Origin: JASSUD01 sp031963225
GTDB taxonomy: Bacteria > Pseudomonadota > Gammaproteobacteria > Burkholderiales > Burkholderiaceae
Direction of reading: 5' to 3'
Assembly (NCBI GenBank): GCA_031963225.1
Contig: JASSUD010000031.1
Span: 1-30,068, forward strand
Length of the DNA: 30,068 nt
Translations under genes and position numbers: made by a program
The notes under the pieces: generated by a model
What the model saw: only the letters and a program-made list of their open reading frames with translations
Databases searched by the model: none
What the model was told of the DNA's origin: nothing
In this document: in pieces, positions 7,827-16,171 of the stretch
Layout of the letters: each line of letters starts with the position of its first letter
How positions within the stretch are numbered: the first letter of the stretch is position 1

Positions 7827-10415
7827 TTGCTTTTCAAAAACCCATTGTCCTTGCCTATAGTCGATGTGTATGGTTTCTTTGGCGCTGAATTGTCCTGACA
7901 GAATGGCGCTGGCTAGTGGGTTTTCGATTTCTTGTTGGATGGCTCGTTTGAGTGGGCGAGCACCAAATAAAGGGTCGTATCCTACTTCACTAATCTGTTT
8001 TAAAGCGGCAGGTGAACAGTCCAGCCCTATATCCAATTTCGCCACACGCGCTTTGAGTGCGTTGATCTGCAGGCTAGCGATCGATGCAATATGCTCGGTA
8101 CCAAGAGCGTGGAAAACCACTACCTCATCGATACGGTTTAAAAACTCTGGTTTGAAATATTGCTTGAGGTCTTCCCATACCGCTTCTTGAATGGCTTTTT
8201 GGGTCTCTCCTACCATGGCTTGAATACGCCCAGAGGCTAAATTAGAAGTCATTACAATGACGCAATTTTTAAAATCAACGGTGCGACCTTGCCCGTCGGT
8301 CATGCGGCCATCATCTAATACTTGCAGCAGTACATTAAAAACATCCGGATGGGCCTTTTCAATTTCATCCAGCAAAATAACGCTGTAAGGCTTACGGCGC
8401 ACTGCTTCCGTTAAATAACCGCCTTCCTCATACCCCACATATCCTGGAGGCGCACCAATTAAGCGTGCAACGCTGTGTTTTTCCATAAATTCGCTCATAT
8501 CTATGCGAATTAAATGGTTTTCACTATCGAATAAAAACGCCGCTAGTGCTTTACACAACTCGGTTTTACCTACGCCCGTGGGCCCCAAAAATAGAAAAGA
8601 GCCATAAGGCCGGTTGGGGTCTGCTAAGCCTGCACGCGAACGACGAATCGCATTTGATACGGCCTGAATCGCTTCCTCTTGCCCAACGACTCGCTCGTGC
8701 AGTTTAGCTTCCATATGGAGGAGTTTCTCACGCTCACCTTGCATCATCCGAGAAACAGGAATACCCGTTGCTCTGGACACAATCTCAGCAATTTCTTCTG
8801 CTCCTACTTCTGTGCGCAAGAGCTGGAGATGCGTTTTATCTCGAGCCTGGTTTTCTTCTGCGTTTGTGGCTTGGCTAAGCTTCGCTTCTAACCCTGGTAA
8901 GGTACCGTATTGCAATTCGGCAACCTTATCAAGCCGCCCTTCGCGTTGCAGAGTGGCAATACGTGCTCGCACCCGCTCGATCTCTTCTTTCAGTAAGGCA
9001 CTTCCTTGCACAGCTGATTTTTCAGCTAACCAAATTTCTTCCAGATCTGCATATTCTTTGTTCAAACGATCAATTTCTTGCTCAATAAGCGATAAACGCT
9101 TTTGAGAGGCTTCATCTTTTTCTTTTTTGACCGCTTCACGCTCAATTTTGAGCTGAATCAACCGCCGGTCTAGCTTATCCATAAGCTCTGGCTTGGAATC
9201 AATTTCCATTTTTATTTTGGCAGCCGCTTCATCGATGAGATCGATCGCTTTGTCTGGCAAAAACCGGTCGGTGATATAGCGATAAGAGAGTTCAGCTGCT
9301 GCGACAATGGCGGGGTCCGTAATTTCTACACCATGGTGTAGCTCATATTTTTCTTTCAAACCCCGCAAAATTGCAATGGTGGCCTCAACAGAGGGCTCAT
9401 CCACTAATACCTTTTGAAAGCGGCGCTCGAGCGCTGCATCTTTTTCCAGGTACTTCCGATATTCATCCAACGTAGTAGCGCCAATACAGTGCAGCTCACC
9501 ACGCGCAAGCGCGGGCTTGAGCATATTGCCTGCATCTATGGCTCCTTCTGCCTTACCAGCGCCGACCATCGTATGCAGTTCATCGATAAACAGAATGGTT
9601 TGCCCATTCGTTTTGGCTAAATCGTTGAGCACTGCTTTAAGACGCTCTTCAAACTCGCCGCGATATTTTGCACCAGCTAGTAAAGCAGCCATATCTAAAG
9701 AGAGCAGACGCTTATTTTTAAGGCTTTCTGGTACCTCACCTTGCACAATACGCGTAGCTAGCCCTTCTACAATCGCTGTTTTACCTACGCCTGGCTCGCC
9801 TATTAAAACAGGGTTATTTTTAGTGCGCCGCTGCAAAATTTGAATCGTGCGGCGAATTTCATCGTCTCGTCCAATAACTGGGTCTACTTTGCCCAATTCT
9901 GCTTGTTCAGTCACATCTACGGTGTATTTTTTTAGCGCTTCTCGCTGATTCTCTGCATCTGCATCTTGAACCACTTGCCCTCCGCGCACCGCTTGTATTG
10001 CAGTTTCCAAGCCCTTGCGCCTTAAGCCATGCTCGCGAGCAAGCATGCCGGCTTTTCCCGAGTCTTCTGAGAGTGCCAGCAAAAACATCTCGCTAGCAAT
10101 ATAGCTATCCCCGGCTTGCTGGGCAGCCTTATCTGCTTGGTTAAACAAAGCCGCAAGCTCACGGCTCACCTGCACATTACCTGCATGCCCTTGCACTGTA
10201 GGTAATTTTTCCAATGCCTCAGTCAATGCAGCTTGTAGGGTAGGCACATGCACGCCAGCGCGCGATAAAAGCGCCTGGGCAGCACCAGCAGGCGCGCTAA
10301 GTAGCGCACTTAATACATGCAAAGGCTCAATGTACTGATGATCTTTTCCAACCGCTAAGCTTTGTGCTGCAGCTAGGGCTTCTTGAAGGGGGGTAGTGAA
10401 TTTGTCTGTTCGCAT
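7812..10415 (-). CDS. clpB: ATP-dependent disaggregase ClpB
   Basis: This hexameric AAA+ chaperone rescues aggregated proteins together with DnaK. At 867 residues it is full length. It has an N-terminal Clp repeat domain (1-145), AAA-1 with Walker A GEPGVGKT near 206-213 and DELHTMVGAG, and a coiled-coil M domain (about 405-530, rich in E, K, R and L). AAA-2 has GPTGVGKT near 609-616, LLDEIEKAHPDVF, arginine-finger context and a C-terminal D2-small domain. The final four residues GKLG and the TAA lie in a decayed R1 repeat, so the natural C-terminus may have been replaced. It is transcribed away from the orphan genes at 10.5-11.4 kb. I looked for a sigma-32 promoter upstream and did not find a clear one. 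Confidence 0.97.
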   Translation of the reverse strand: MRTDKFTTPLQEALAAAQSLAVGKDHQYIEPLHVLSALLSAPAGAAQALLSRAGVHVPTLQAALTEALEKLPTVQGHAGNVQVSRELAALFNQADKAAQQAGDSYIASEMFLLALSEDSGKAGMLAREHGLRRKGLETAIQAVRGGQVVQDADAENQREALKKYTVDVTEQAELGKVDPVIGRDDEIRRTIQILQRRTKNNPVLIGEPGVGKTAIVEGLATRIVQGEVPESLKNKRLLSLDMAALLAGAKYRGEFEERLKAVLNDLAKTNGQTILFIDELHTMVGAGKAEGAIDAGNMLKPALARGELHCIGATTLDEYRKYLEKDAALERRFQKVLVDEPSVEATIAILRGLKEKYELHHGVEITDPAIVAAAELSYRYITDRFLPDKAIDLIDEAAAKIKMEIDSKPELMDKLDRRLIQLKIEREAVKKEKDEASQKRLSLIEQEIDRLNKEYADLEEIWLAEKSAVQGSALLKEEIERVRARIATLQREGRLDKVAELQYGTLPGLEAKLSQATNAEENQARDKTHLQLLRTEVGAEEIAEIVSRATGIPVSRMMQGEREKLLHMEAKLHERVVGQEEAIQAVSNAIRRSRAGLADPNRPYGSFLFLGPTGVGKTELCKALAAFLFDSENHLIRIDMSEFMEKHSVARLIGAPPGYVGYEEGGYLTEAVRRKPYSVILLDEIEKAHPDVFNVLLQVLDDGRMTDGQGRTVDFKNCVIVMTSNLASGRIQAMVGETQKAIQEAVWEDLKQYFKPEFLNRIDEVVVFHALGTEHIASIASLQINALKARVAKLDIGLDCSPAALKQISEVGYDPLFGARPLKRAIQQEIENPLASAILSGQFSAKETIHIDYRQGQWVFEKQGKLG

Positions 10416-10500
10416 AGCAGATCTCGTTACGAATAACCAAAGAAGCGGCCTGAGAGCGAAAAACAGGACTGCAGGCAGCGCTGCTAGGGGGTGAATGGGT

Positions 10501-10686
10501 ATGGTGGGATCGAAATTACTGGCTTCGTTTTATCTAACGGGATTTCGCATTACATCCTATGGAATACATGGAAAAGCCTATTCTTGTTTACAAGCACCTT
10601 CTTCAATCAAGGAAATAGATAGGGAAATCCTGGAAAGCTTACCGCATAAACTCCATGAAAGTAACCTTGCTGAAGACCGGTTATAA
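10501..10686 (+). CDS. Possible small protein of unknown function
   Basis: This is a 61-codon ORF starting at ATG 10501, with AGGGGG 7-10 bases upstream as a plausible Shine-Dalgarno. ATG 10495 is in the same frame but too close to it. I recognise no family. The product is mixed: a short hydrophobic N-terminus (SKLLASFYLTGF), then a charged helix-like C-terminus (SSIKEIDREILESLPHKLHESNLAEDRL). It ends 39 bases before the next gene and could share its transcript. The alternative is that this is simply the leader of the downstream gene and clpB's upstream region. Codon evidence is too thin to decide. Confidence 0.3.
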   Translation: MVGSKLLASFYLTGFRITSYGIHGKAYSCLQAPSSIKEIDREILESLPHKLHESNLAEDRL

Positions 10687-10725
10687 AGCGTATTGCATCC
10701 AGCTGCGTATTCGAAAGAGGTATAT

Positions 10726-11421
10726 ATGCCACCGCCTATAATGACACAGCCTATACATAATCGAGGAGTATCTACTCAGATTCCTCCTGCACGCCCGCTT
10801 GAAAATTCGAATGGAACACCGACGAGCCAGACAGCTCATACGGGTTCTACATCAGGGCTCTCGGCACAAGCACAAAGGGCTTCGCAAACCAATTTTGCTC
10901 GACCAAAGACGCTTATTTCTGGCTTAGAACCTAAAGAATTTGCTATAAAATTTAAAGAATTTATTAGCAAGGATCAATTTGAAGCATTGATGGAGATAAG
11001 TGCCAGTGACCATGCTTCAGATCAAATAGACGAAAAGCTTAAAACAGCCAATAAGGCAGCTAAAAAAGAAGCTAAGCTGAACTCAATTTCAAGCCAACAA
11101 CACGAATTACAAAATTCTGAACATTCACACCATATCTCTGCTTTATCTAGCAACCAAGATCAATCAGAAGATTTTTTAGCCACTTTGAGCGCTGAATTTT
11201 CTGCTTCTGCTTCTTATATCCAAGAAGACGCTGGGAATGAATTTTCAAATGATGCACTTCTTGATCTCTTTGCAACATCGCATTTTCCCAGCAATCTGGA
11301 AGAAGAAGAGGAGGAACCTCTCATTAGAAATCGTCATACGAGAACTTCACAAAATACCGACAATTTTGATAGTTTGTTAGTATCTTCAAATAATACTAAC
11401 GAAACAGCACATGCTGCGTAA
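10726..11421 (+). CDS. Orphan low-complexity protein, possible secreted effector
   Basis: I do not recognise this 231-residue protein. The start at 10726 is preceded by AAAGAGG at good spacing. An upstream in-frame ATG at 10693 lacks this. The N-terminal 70 residues are rich in Pro, Ser, Thr and Gln with almost no hydrophobic core. A short predicted helical segment follows (LEPKEFAIKFKEFISKDQFEALMEI), then a Lys/Ala-rich stretch, a Ser/His/Gln stretch and an acidic EEEEEE run near the end. There is no signal peptide or membrane segment. A polar, Ser-rich N-terminus is what type III secreted proteins tend to have, but that is suggestive only. It is A/T-richer than its neighbours. Its last 26 bases overlap the convergent ferritin-like gene. 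Confidence 0.6.
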   Translation: MPPPIMTQPIHNRGVSTQIPPARPLENSNGTPTSQTAHTGSTSGLSAQAQRASQTNFARPKTLISGLEPKEFAIKFKEFISKDQFEALMEISASDHASDQIDEKLKTANKAAKKEAKLNSISSQQHELQNSEHSHHISALSSNQDQSEDFLATLSAEFSASASYIQEDAGNEFSNDALLDLFATSHFPSNLEEEEEEPLIRNRHTRTSQNTDNFDSLLVSSNNTNETAHAA

Positions 11422-12259
11422 ACTTCGCCAACGGATAATGAATTCCTTTATATACACGCTGAGGAAGCGCCAAAGGTTTGAGTAACATCTTAATACACAT
11501 ATCTGCAGACAAATTACGACGCACGATACGATTAACTCGCCGACTAACATGCTTTAAGCCTCCCGCGGGAGGCTTTCTGTTTCCTATATAACGGCTTTTG
11601 AATGCGTGTCGTAGTGCGATTTCTGCATCGTCATTACGTAGCTCTAACACTCGGCGAATTAAGGCCCCTAATATAGAAAAACGGCCTTTGCGTTCTATTT
11701 TTTGATTTTTATTGAAATATCGTAAAAAGTATTTGTAATGCCGAACCTCATCATTGCGAATATGGTCGGTGAGCTCCTTTAAAACGGGCTCATTACACGC
11801 ATCACGAATAGCTCGGTATAGTGTAGCGGTGCCTGTTTCTATTACACAGCGGCCCACCATCTCTAAGGCGCGCGTTTTTTCGTATTCTTCAATCGAGCAG
11901 ATTTTTGAAAATTCTTTAAAAAAACGGTTAAATGCTATTTCCCATTCAAAATCTGGCCATACGCGTTCGATATAAGCACGCAACGAACGACCATGTTGCG
12001 ACTCTTCAGGTTCCCAGTGCTCGGTAAGCCACTGGCAAATTTCCGCATCGCCTTTGAAAAACTCGACTAAATTGGTAGTGTATAGATCCGATCCGCTCTC
12101 AATAAAAGAGCAAGCGCATAGCAGCAGCATTAAGTCTTCATTAGCTGCTGCACGCTCAAGGTCAATGTTATCGAAGTTGAGCGTTTCGACCCGCCAGGGC
12201 AAAGTATTTTGCGCTACCAAGTCCGCGGGGGCCTCTACAGCCCTTATAGGTATGCTCAA
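11396..12259 (-). CDS. Ferritin-like domain protein
   Basis: This 287-residue protein has a four-helix di-metal ferritin-like fold. Likely metal ligands are E54, E86 with H89 (EESQH), E141 (ETGT) and E171 with H174 (DEVRHYKYF), the ExxH pairs expected of the family. The last 90 residues are basic (many Arg and Lys) and could contact membrane or nucleic acid. Function is unassigned: possible roles include a di-iron oxidase or rubrerythrin-like stress protein. It lies downstream of typA on the same strand with a 95-base gap, which I recall as a common arrangement in Burkholderia. Its tail overlaps the convergent orphan gene by 26 bases, and its 3' end stays in frame to TAG. Confidence 0.82.
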   Translation of the reverse strand: MSIPIRAVEAPADLVAQNTLPWRVETLNFDNIDLERAAANEDLMLLLCACSFIESGSDLYTTNLVEFFKGDAEICQWLTEHWEPEESQHGRSLRAYIERVWPDFEWEIAFNRFFKEFSKICSIEEYEKTRALEMVGRCVIETGTATLYRAIRDACNEPVLKELTDHIRNDEVRHYKYFLRYFNKNQKIERKGRFSILGALIRRVLELRNDDAEIALRHAFKSRYIGNRKPPAGGLKHVSRRVNRIVRRNLSADMCIKMLLKPLALPQRVYKGIHYPLAKFTQHVLFR

Positions 12260-12301
12260 TTCAATCTCCCTTCTTTATTCAAGAATCTATTTTTTGTATC
12301 A

Positions 12302-12346
12302 GGCAGCTTATTTTTTATTTTTATGAAGCTGCCCAGGGCATGCCCT
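12302..12346 (-). terminator. Two hairpins after typA, possible terminator
   Basis: Reading on the minus strand after the typA stop, there is a perfect palindrome AGGGCATGCCCT (12335-12346), then GGCAGCTT and AAGCTGCC (12326-12333 and 12302-12309) around an A/T-rich loop of 16. No T run follows directly, so termination is uncertain. The AGGGCATGCCCT text resembles the tip of an R2 repeat (TAGGGCGTGCCCT) and may be a relic of one. Confidence 0.35.
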
Positions 12347-12354
12347 ATAGATAT

Positions 12355-14166
12355 CTACCGATCTGCTCGACGACGCTCATGTTCTTTAAGCCAGCGCTTA
12401 CGCAAGCGAATAGACTGAGGCGTTACTTCGACCAATTCATCGTCTGAAATAAATTCAACAGCATATTCTAAAGACATGGCAATCGGCGTCACTAAATCGA
12501 TATGCTCGTCTTTACCTGATGCACGTACATTGGTGAGTTTTTTCTCGCGAATAGGATTCACGATCAAGTCATTATCTCGGCTATGAATACCGATAATCAT
12601 GCCTTCATACAGTGCATCACCTGGTTTCACAAACATACGGCCACGGTCTTGCAGCTTCCACAATGCATATGCTACAGCAGCACCTTCATCCTGTGAAATA
12701 AGCACACCATTTCGACGCTCACCCGTGCTGCCTTCGCGCATTGGAGCATAGTGTTCAAAAATATGGCTCATCAAACCAGAGCCGCGTGTGAGTGTTAAAA
12801 AGTCGCTAGACAGACCGATCAGTCCACGTGATGCAATGCGGTACTCCAAGCGTGTACGACCACGACCATCTGGAACCATATCGAGCAATTCGCCTTTACG
12901 ACGACCCAGCTCTTCCATCACACCACCTTGGTGGGCGTCTTCAATATCGACGGTCAATACTTCGAACGGCTCGTGTTTGACTCCGTCGATTTCGCGGATA
13001 ACTACGCGGGGACGGGAAACGGCTAACTCATAGCCTTCGCGGCGCATATTTTCGACCAAAATTGTCAAATGCAGCTCACCTCGCCCAGAGACTTCGAAAA
13101 CGGTCTCGTCTGCCGTATCTTTTACGCGCAAAGCCACGTTGTGATTGAGTTCTTTTTGTAAGCGTTCCCGAATCTGACGGCTGGTAATAAATTTACCTTC
13201 GCGTCCTGCAAGCGGAGAAGTATTCACACAAAAATTCATTGTCAGCGTTGGCTCATCCACACTGATTAATGGCAAGGGATCCACAGCGGCAGGGTCGCAT
13301 AGCGTTACACCAATACCAATTTCATCCATTCCACTGACCAGCACAATATCGCCAGCCTGAGCTGATTCGACTATCGTGCGCTCTAATCCTTTAAATTTCT
13401 GGATCTGGTTTACTTTACGGTTGAGCACTTCACCATCCGGACCTTGACAGAGTGCAATGGATTGTCCTGCGCGCAAGGTGCCTCGAGCAATACGGCCAAT
13501 GCCGATACGGCCGACATAACTGGAGTAATCGAGCGAAGCAATTTGCAGCTGCAACGGACCCGTTACATCGTCTGAGCGCATAGGTACATGCTCTAAAATG
13601 GCCTCAAACAACACACGCATATCGCCGCTGCGTACACTGTCATCGTGCCCAGCATAGCCATTGAGCCCTGAAGCATAAATAACGGGGAAGTCCAATTGAT
13701 CTTCATTGGCGCCCAATTTGTCAAACAAATCAAAGGTCTGATTCACCACCCACTCTGCACGTGCACCAGGACGATCCACCTTATTGACTACGACGATCGG
13801 ACGCAGCCCTAAAGCCAAGGCTTTTTGCGTCACAAAACGCGTTTGAGGCATAGGGCCTTCCACCGCGTCAACCAGCAACAGCACACCATCTACCATAGAA
13901 AGGACGCGCTCTACTTCACCACCAAAATCGGCATGGCCCGGCGTATCTACAATATTGATATGGGTACCTTCGTATTCCACCGCGCAATTTTTAGCGAGAA
14001 TGGTAATACCGCGCTCTTTCTCCAAATCATTGGAGTCCATAATGCGTTCGGCAATATGCTGATGCGCAGCAAAGGCGCCAGACTGTCTGAGCAATTGATC
14101 CACTAAAGTGGTTTTACCATGATCGACGTGGGCGATAATGGCGATATTACGAAGGGCGCGAGTCAT
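12355..14166 (-). CDS. typA: Translational GTPase TypA/BipA
   Basis: This ribosome-binding GTPase is related to EF-G and is used under stress and cold for 50S assembly. It is 603 residues, the standard length. G1 is AHVDHGKTTL (12-21), followed by switch KERGITILAKN, G3 DTPGHADFGGEVER, G4 NKVDRPGARAEWV and G5 ASGLNGYAG. The C-terminal BipA-specific domain shows SRGLIGLSSDFLTLTRGSGLMSHIF and the late motif SLEYAVEFISDDELVEVTP. The frame is intact with no unusual insertions. A promoter candidate lies about 95 bases upstream. Confidence 0.97.
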   Translation of the reverse strand: MTRALRNIAIIAHVDHGKTTLVDQLLRQSGAFAAHQHIAERIMDSNDLEKERGITILAKNCAVEYEGTHINIVDTPGHADFGGEVERVLSMVDGVLLLVDAVEGPMPQTRFVTQKALALGLRPIVVVNKVDRPGARAEWVVNQTFDLFDKLGANEDQLDFPVIYASGLNGYAGHDDSVRSGDMRVLFEAILEHVPMRSDDVTGPLQLQIASLDYSSYVGRIGIGRIARGTLRAGQSIALCQGPDGEVLNRKVNQIQKFKGLERTIVESAQAGDIVLVSGMDEIGIGVTLCDPAAVDPLPLISVDEPTLTMNFCVNTSPLAGREGKFITSRQIRERLQKELNHNVALRVKDTADETVFEVSGRGELHLTILVENMRREGYELAVSRPRVVIREIDGVKHEPFEVLTVDIEDAHQGGVMEELGRRKGELLDMVPDGRGRTRLEYRIASRGLIGLSSDFLTLTRGSGLMSHIFEHYAPMREGSTGERRNGVLISQDEGAAVAYALWKLQDRGRMFVKPGDALYEGMIIGIHSRDNDLIVNPIREKKLTNVRASGKDEHIDLVTPIAMSLEYAVEFISDDELVEVTPQSIRLRKRWLKEHERRRADR

Positions 14167-14258
14167 GAAAGAGCAATAAAAATAAAGGAAAAAAATAAAA
14201 AACCGACCGCGCCCTCGGCTTGATAGAGCGCGCAGTGATAGGCATAGCGGAACTAGCA

Positions 14259-14287
14259 GCTATAAATCTAGTGTTAAAAACCTGCAA
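14259..14287 (-). promoter_or_regulatory. Candidate sigma-70 promoter for typA
   Basis: On the minus strand, TTGCAG (14282-14287) is separated by 17 bases from TATAGC (14259-14264). This would give a leader of about 85 bases to the typA start at 14166. The rest of 14167-14387 is A/T-rich without an ORF. It also has a small CCTGC/GCAGG hairpin overlapping the -35 box. Confidence 0.35.
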
Positions 14288-14387
14288 TTCTAACACGCAG
14301 GCTCGCCTTCAATAACAGAAGCACTACCTTTGGAGTATTCTTTTCCTAGAATCTGACAAAGGGCCTTTAAAATCTATTTTGAAGTCA

Positions 14388-14562
14388 GGTAGGTTGGTGG
14401 TGAAGCACGAACCTCAACATACGTGCCATTGGCTTCTGATCTTTGCTTTTGAGCGTTTACAAGCAGGTCTTCAGAAATGCCGCGGCCTGCATGTTGGGGT
14501 TCCTTCGTCACCCCAACCTACCGTTCTTTGTAGGTTTTGGTTAAGCACGAACCCCAACATGC
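14388..14562. repeat. R1 cluster of three arms
   Basis: A plus arm at 14388-14422 (loop GAAGCACGA) and a minus arm at 14489-14522 (loop GACGAAGGA, perfect 8-base stem) enclose a core that is inverted relative to the standard order. A third plus arm at 14530-14562 (loop TAAGCACGA) runs into a truncated core that stops near 14590. The remaining space to the next start (14590-14683) shows nothing I can name. Confidence 0.83.
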
Positions 14563-14683
14563 GCGCCACTGGCTTCTGATTATTAAGTAAACTTATATGC
14601 TGCTTTTTACAATCTGGCCACTCGCCAACGAGCATAGCAAACTTTGCTATCCATTAATCTGTTGAACTTAGACCCGCCATTCC

Positions 14684-15982
14684 ATGCCCAACCCTACTCC
14701 TCCTGCATCAGACCCGCATTCTGCTCCTTCATCAAACACACAGACTGACGCTGGCACTGCGCCAACTGAACCAGATTCAAGCTCTGCCCCTTCTCGTCGG
14801 AAATGGCTGATGCTATCGCTAGGTGCGCTGTGTGCAGTAGCAGCGCTTTGGGTGATATTGCACTACGTGCTATACGGGCGTTTTTTTGAGAGTACGGATG
14901 ATGCTTATACCAACGGCAATATCGTACAAATTACGCCTCAAGTAAGCGGAACCATTGTGGCCTTACATGTAGACGATACACAAAAAGTAGAAGCAGGCGC
15001 TCCACTAGTAGAGCTCGATTCAGCAGATGCGCTTGTGGCACTCTATAAAGCGCGTGCAGGCCTAGCCCAGGCAGTTCGCCAAACGCGCACGGTCTATATT
15101 AATAACGACACCTATGATGCAACCATTGCGCAACGCCAAGTGGATCTCACACGCACACAAAACGATCTAGCACGACGTTTAGCCATGGCCAAAAGCGGCG
15201 CCATTTCTACCGAAGAAGTGGCACATGCACGCTCGACTGCCCTAGCAGCAAAAGCGGCGCTGGATATAGCGAAACAACAACTGGCAGCAAATCGAGCGCT
15301 CACCGATCAGCTCTCACTAGATGAACACCCCACCGTGTTAGCTGCCGCCGCACAACTGCGTGAAGCCTATTTAAATTTTGCACGCACACGCCTGCCAGCT
15401 CCAGTTGGAGGCTATATAGCTAAACGTTCTGCGCAATTGGGGCAGCGTGCAGCACCAGGCAATCCATTAATGGCAATCGTACCGCTGGATACGCTCTGGG
15501 TCGATGCCAATTTCAAGGAAGGACAGCTTCGCCATATCCGCGTAGGGCAGCCTGTTAAGTTATGGGCAGATGCGTATGGTTCTAATGTGGAGTTCCGCGG
15601 AAAGGTTGTAGGATTTTCAGCAGGAACTGGCAGCGCGTTTTCGCTATTGCCTGCTCAAAATGCAACGGGGAACTGGATCAAGATTGTACAACGCTTGCCC
15701 GTACGCATCGCTTTGGATCCAGCTCAACTCAAAGCCCACCCATTAAGAATTGGGTTCTCAATGAAGGCCCGTGTAGATATACATCGCACCACTTCTTCCG
15801 ATGCTCCTACTTCATTGCCTACGACAAACTCCACGCAAAATCCTGCACGCTATCAAACAGAAGTATTCAAAGAGTATGGCAAAGAAGCCGATGCGGAGAT
15901 TCAGGAGATTATTAGGTGCAATAGGGGAGTAGCTAAAGCCCACTCAAAAAAAAGCCATACAAAAGCGATGAATGAACGGTAG
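14684..15982 (+). CDS. EmrA/HlyD-type membrane fusion (periplasmic adaptor) protein
   Basis: This 432-residue protein has a polar, Pro/Ser-rich cytoplasmic N-terminus and one membrane segment at about 41-64. It then has the EmrA signature FESTDDAYTNGNIVQITPQVSGTIVALHV and a lipoyl half-motif (VEAGAPLVELDSADA). A long alpha-hairpin (about 120-205) and the second lipoyl and beta-barrel part (LPAPVGGYIAKRSAQLGQRAAPGNPLMAIVPLDTLWVDANFKEGQL) follow. Such adaptors link an MFS pump of the EmrB type to an outer-membrane channel. No emrB or tolC-like gene follows; the next gene is on the other strand. The C-terminal 60 residues (ARYQTEVFKEYGKEADAEIQ onward) are polar and unlike EmrA. The stop TAG belongs to an R1 repeat. 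No clear Shine-Dalgarno was seen. Confidence 0.88.
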   Translation: MPNPTPPASDPHSAPSSNTQTDAGTAPTEPDSSSAPSRRKWLMLSLGALCAVAALWVILHYVLYGRFFESTDDAYTNGNIVQITPQVSGTIVALHVDDTQKVEAGAPLVELDSADALVALYKARAGLAQAVRQTRTVYINNDTYDATIAQRQVDLTRTQNDLARRLAMAKSGAISTEEVAHARSTALAAKAALDIAKQQLAANRALTDQLSLDEHPTVLAAAAQLREAYLNFARTRLPAPVGGYIAKRSAQLGQRAAPGNPLMAIVPLDTLWVDANFKEGQLRHIRVGQPVKLWADAYGSNVEFRGKVVGFSAGTGSAFSLLPAQNATGNWIKIVQRLPVRIALDPAQLKAHPLRIGFSMKARVDIHRTTSSDAPTSLPTTNSTQNPARYQTEVFKEYGKEADAEIQEIIRCNRGVAKAHSKKSHTKAMNER

Positions 15983-16150
15983 GTTGGGGTGACGAATGAA
16001 CCCCAACATGATGACCACGACCCTTTTAAAACCTGCATATACAGGCCAAAAGCGATAATTAAAAGTAAATGGTCTACACGTGAATCGCCCCTTAAAGTTA
16101 GACATAAGATCTAACTTTAAGGGGCGATTCACTGTTGGGGTTTCCTCACC
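15978..16150. repeat. R1 unit interrupted by an R3 palindrome
   Basis: A plus arm at 15978-16010 (loop GACGAATGA, perfect stem) is followed by a normal core (CCTTTTAAAACCTGCATATA, then TAATTAAAAGTAAATGG). The minus arm is displaced. Its TGTTGGGGTTT start appears at 16133, right after the R3 palindrome, and decays after about 18 bases. The emrA-like stop codon is in the first arm. 16151-16171 holds nothing else. Confidence 0.8.
16080..16132. repeat. R3 palindrome, copy 1 (perfect 23-base arms)
   Basis: The arm at 16080-16102 (GTGAATCGCCCCTTAAAGTT then AGA) is perfectly repeated inverted at 16110-16132 with a 7-base spacer. The arm text TGAATCGCCCCTTAAAGTTA parallels the other R3 copies (TGATCTGCCCCCAAAAAGTT) and resembles the ends of IS3-family insertion sequences as I remember them. 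It may be two IS ends brought together with the transposase gene removed. It sits exactly at the arm/core boundary of an R1 unit. Confidence 0.78.
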
Positions 16151-16171
16151 TCAGTCCACAAACAAGGCAGT

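Noticed and set aside
10416..10500. Sigma-32 heat-shock promoter for clpB
   Set aside because: Looked for CTTGAAA and CCCCAT-like boxes at proper spacing on the minus strand. Only a weak CACCCCC-like stretch was found.
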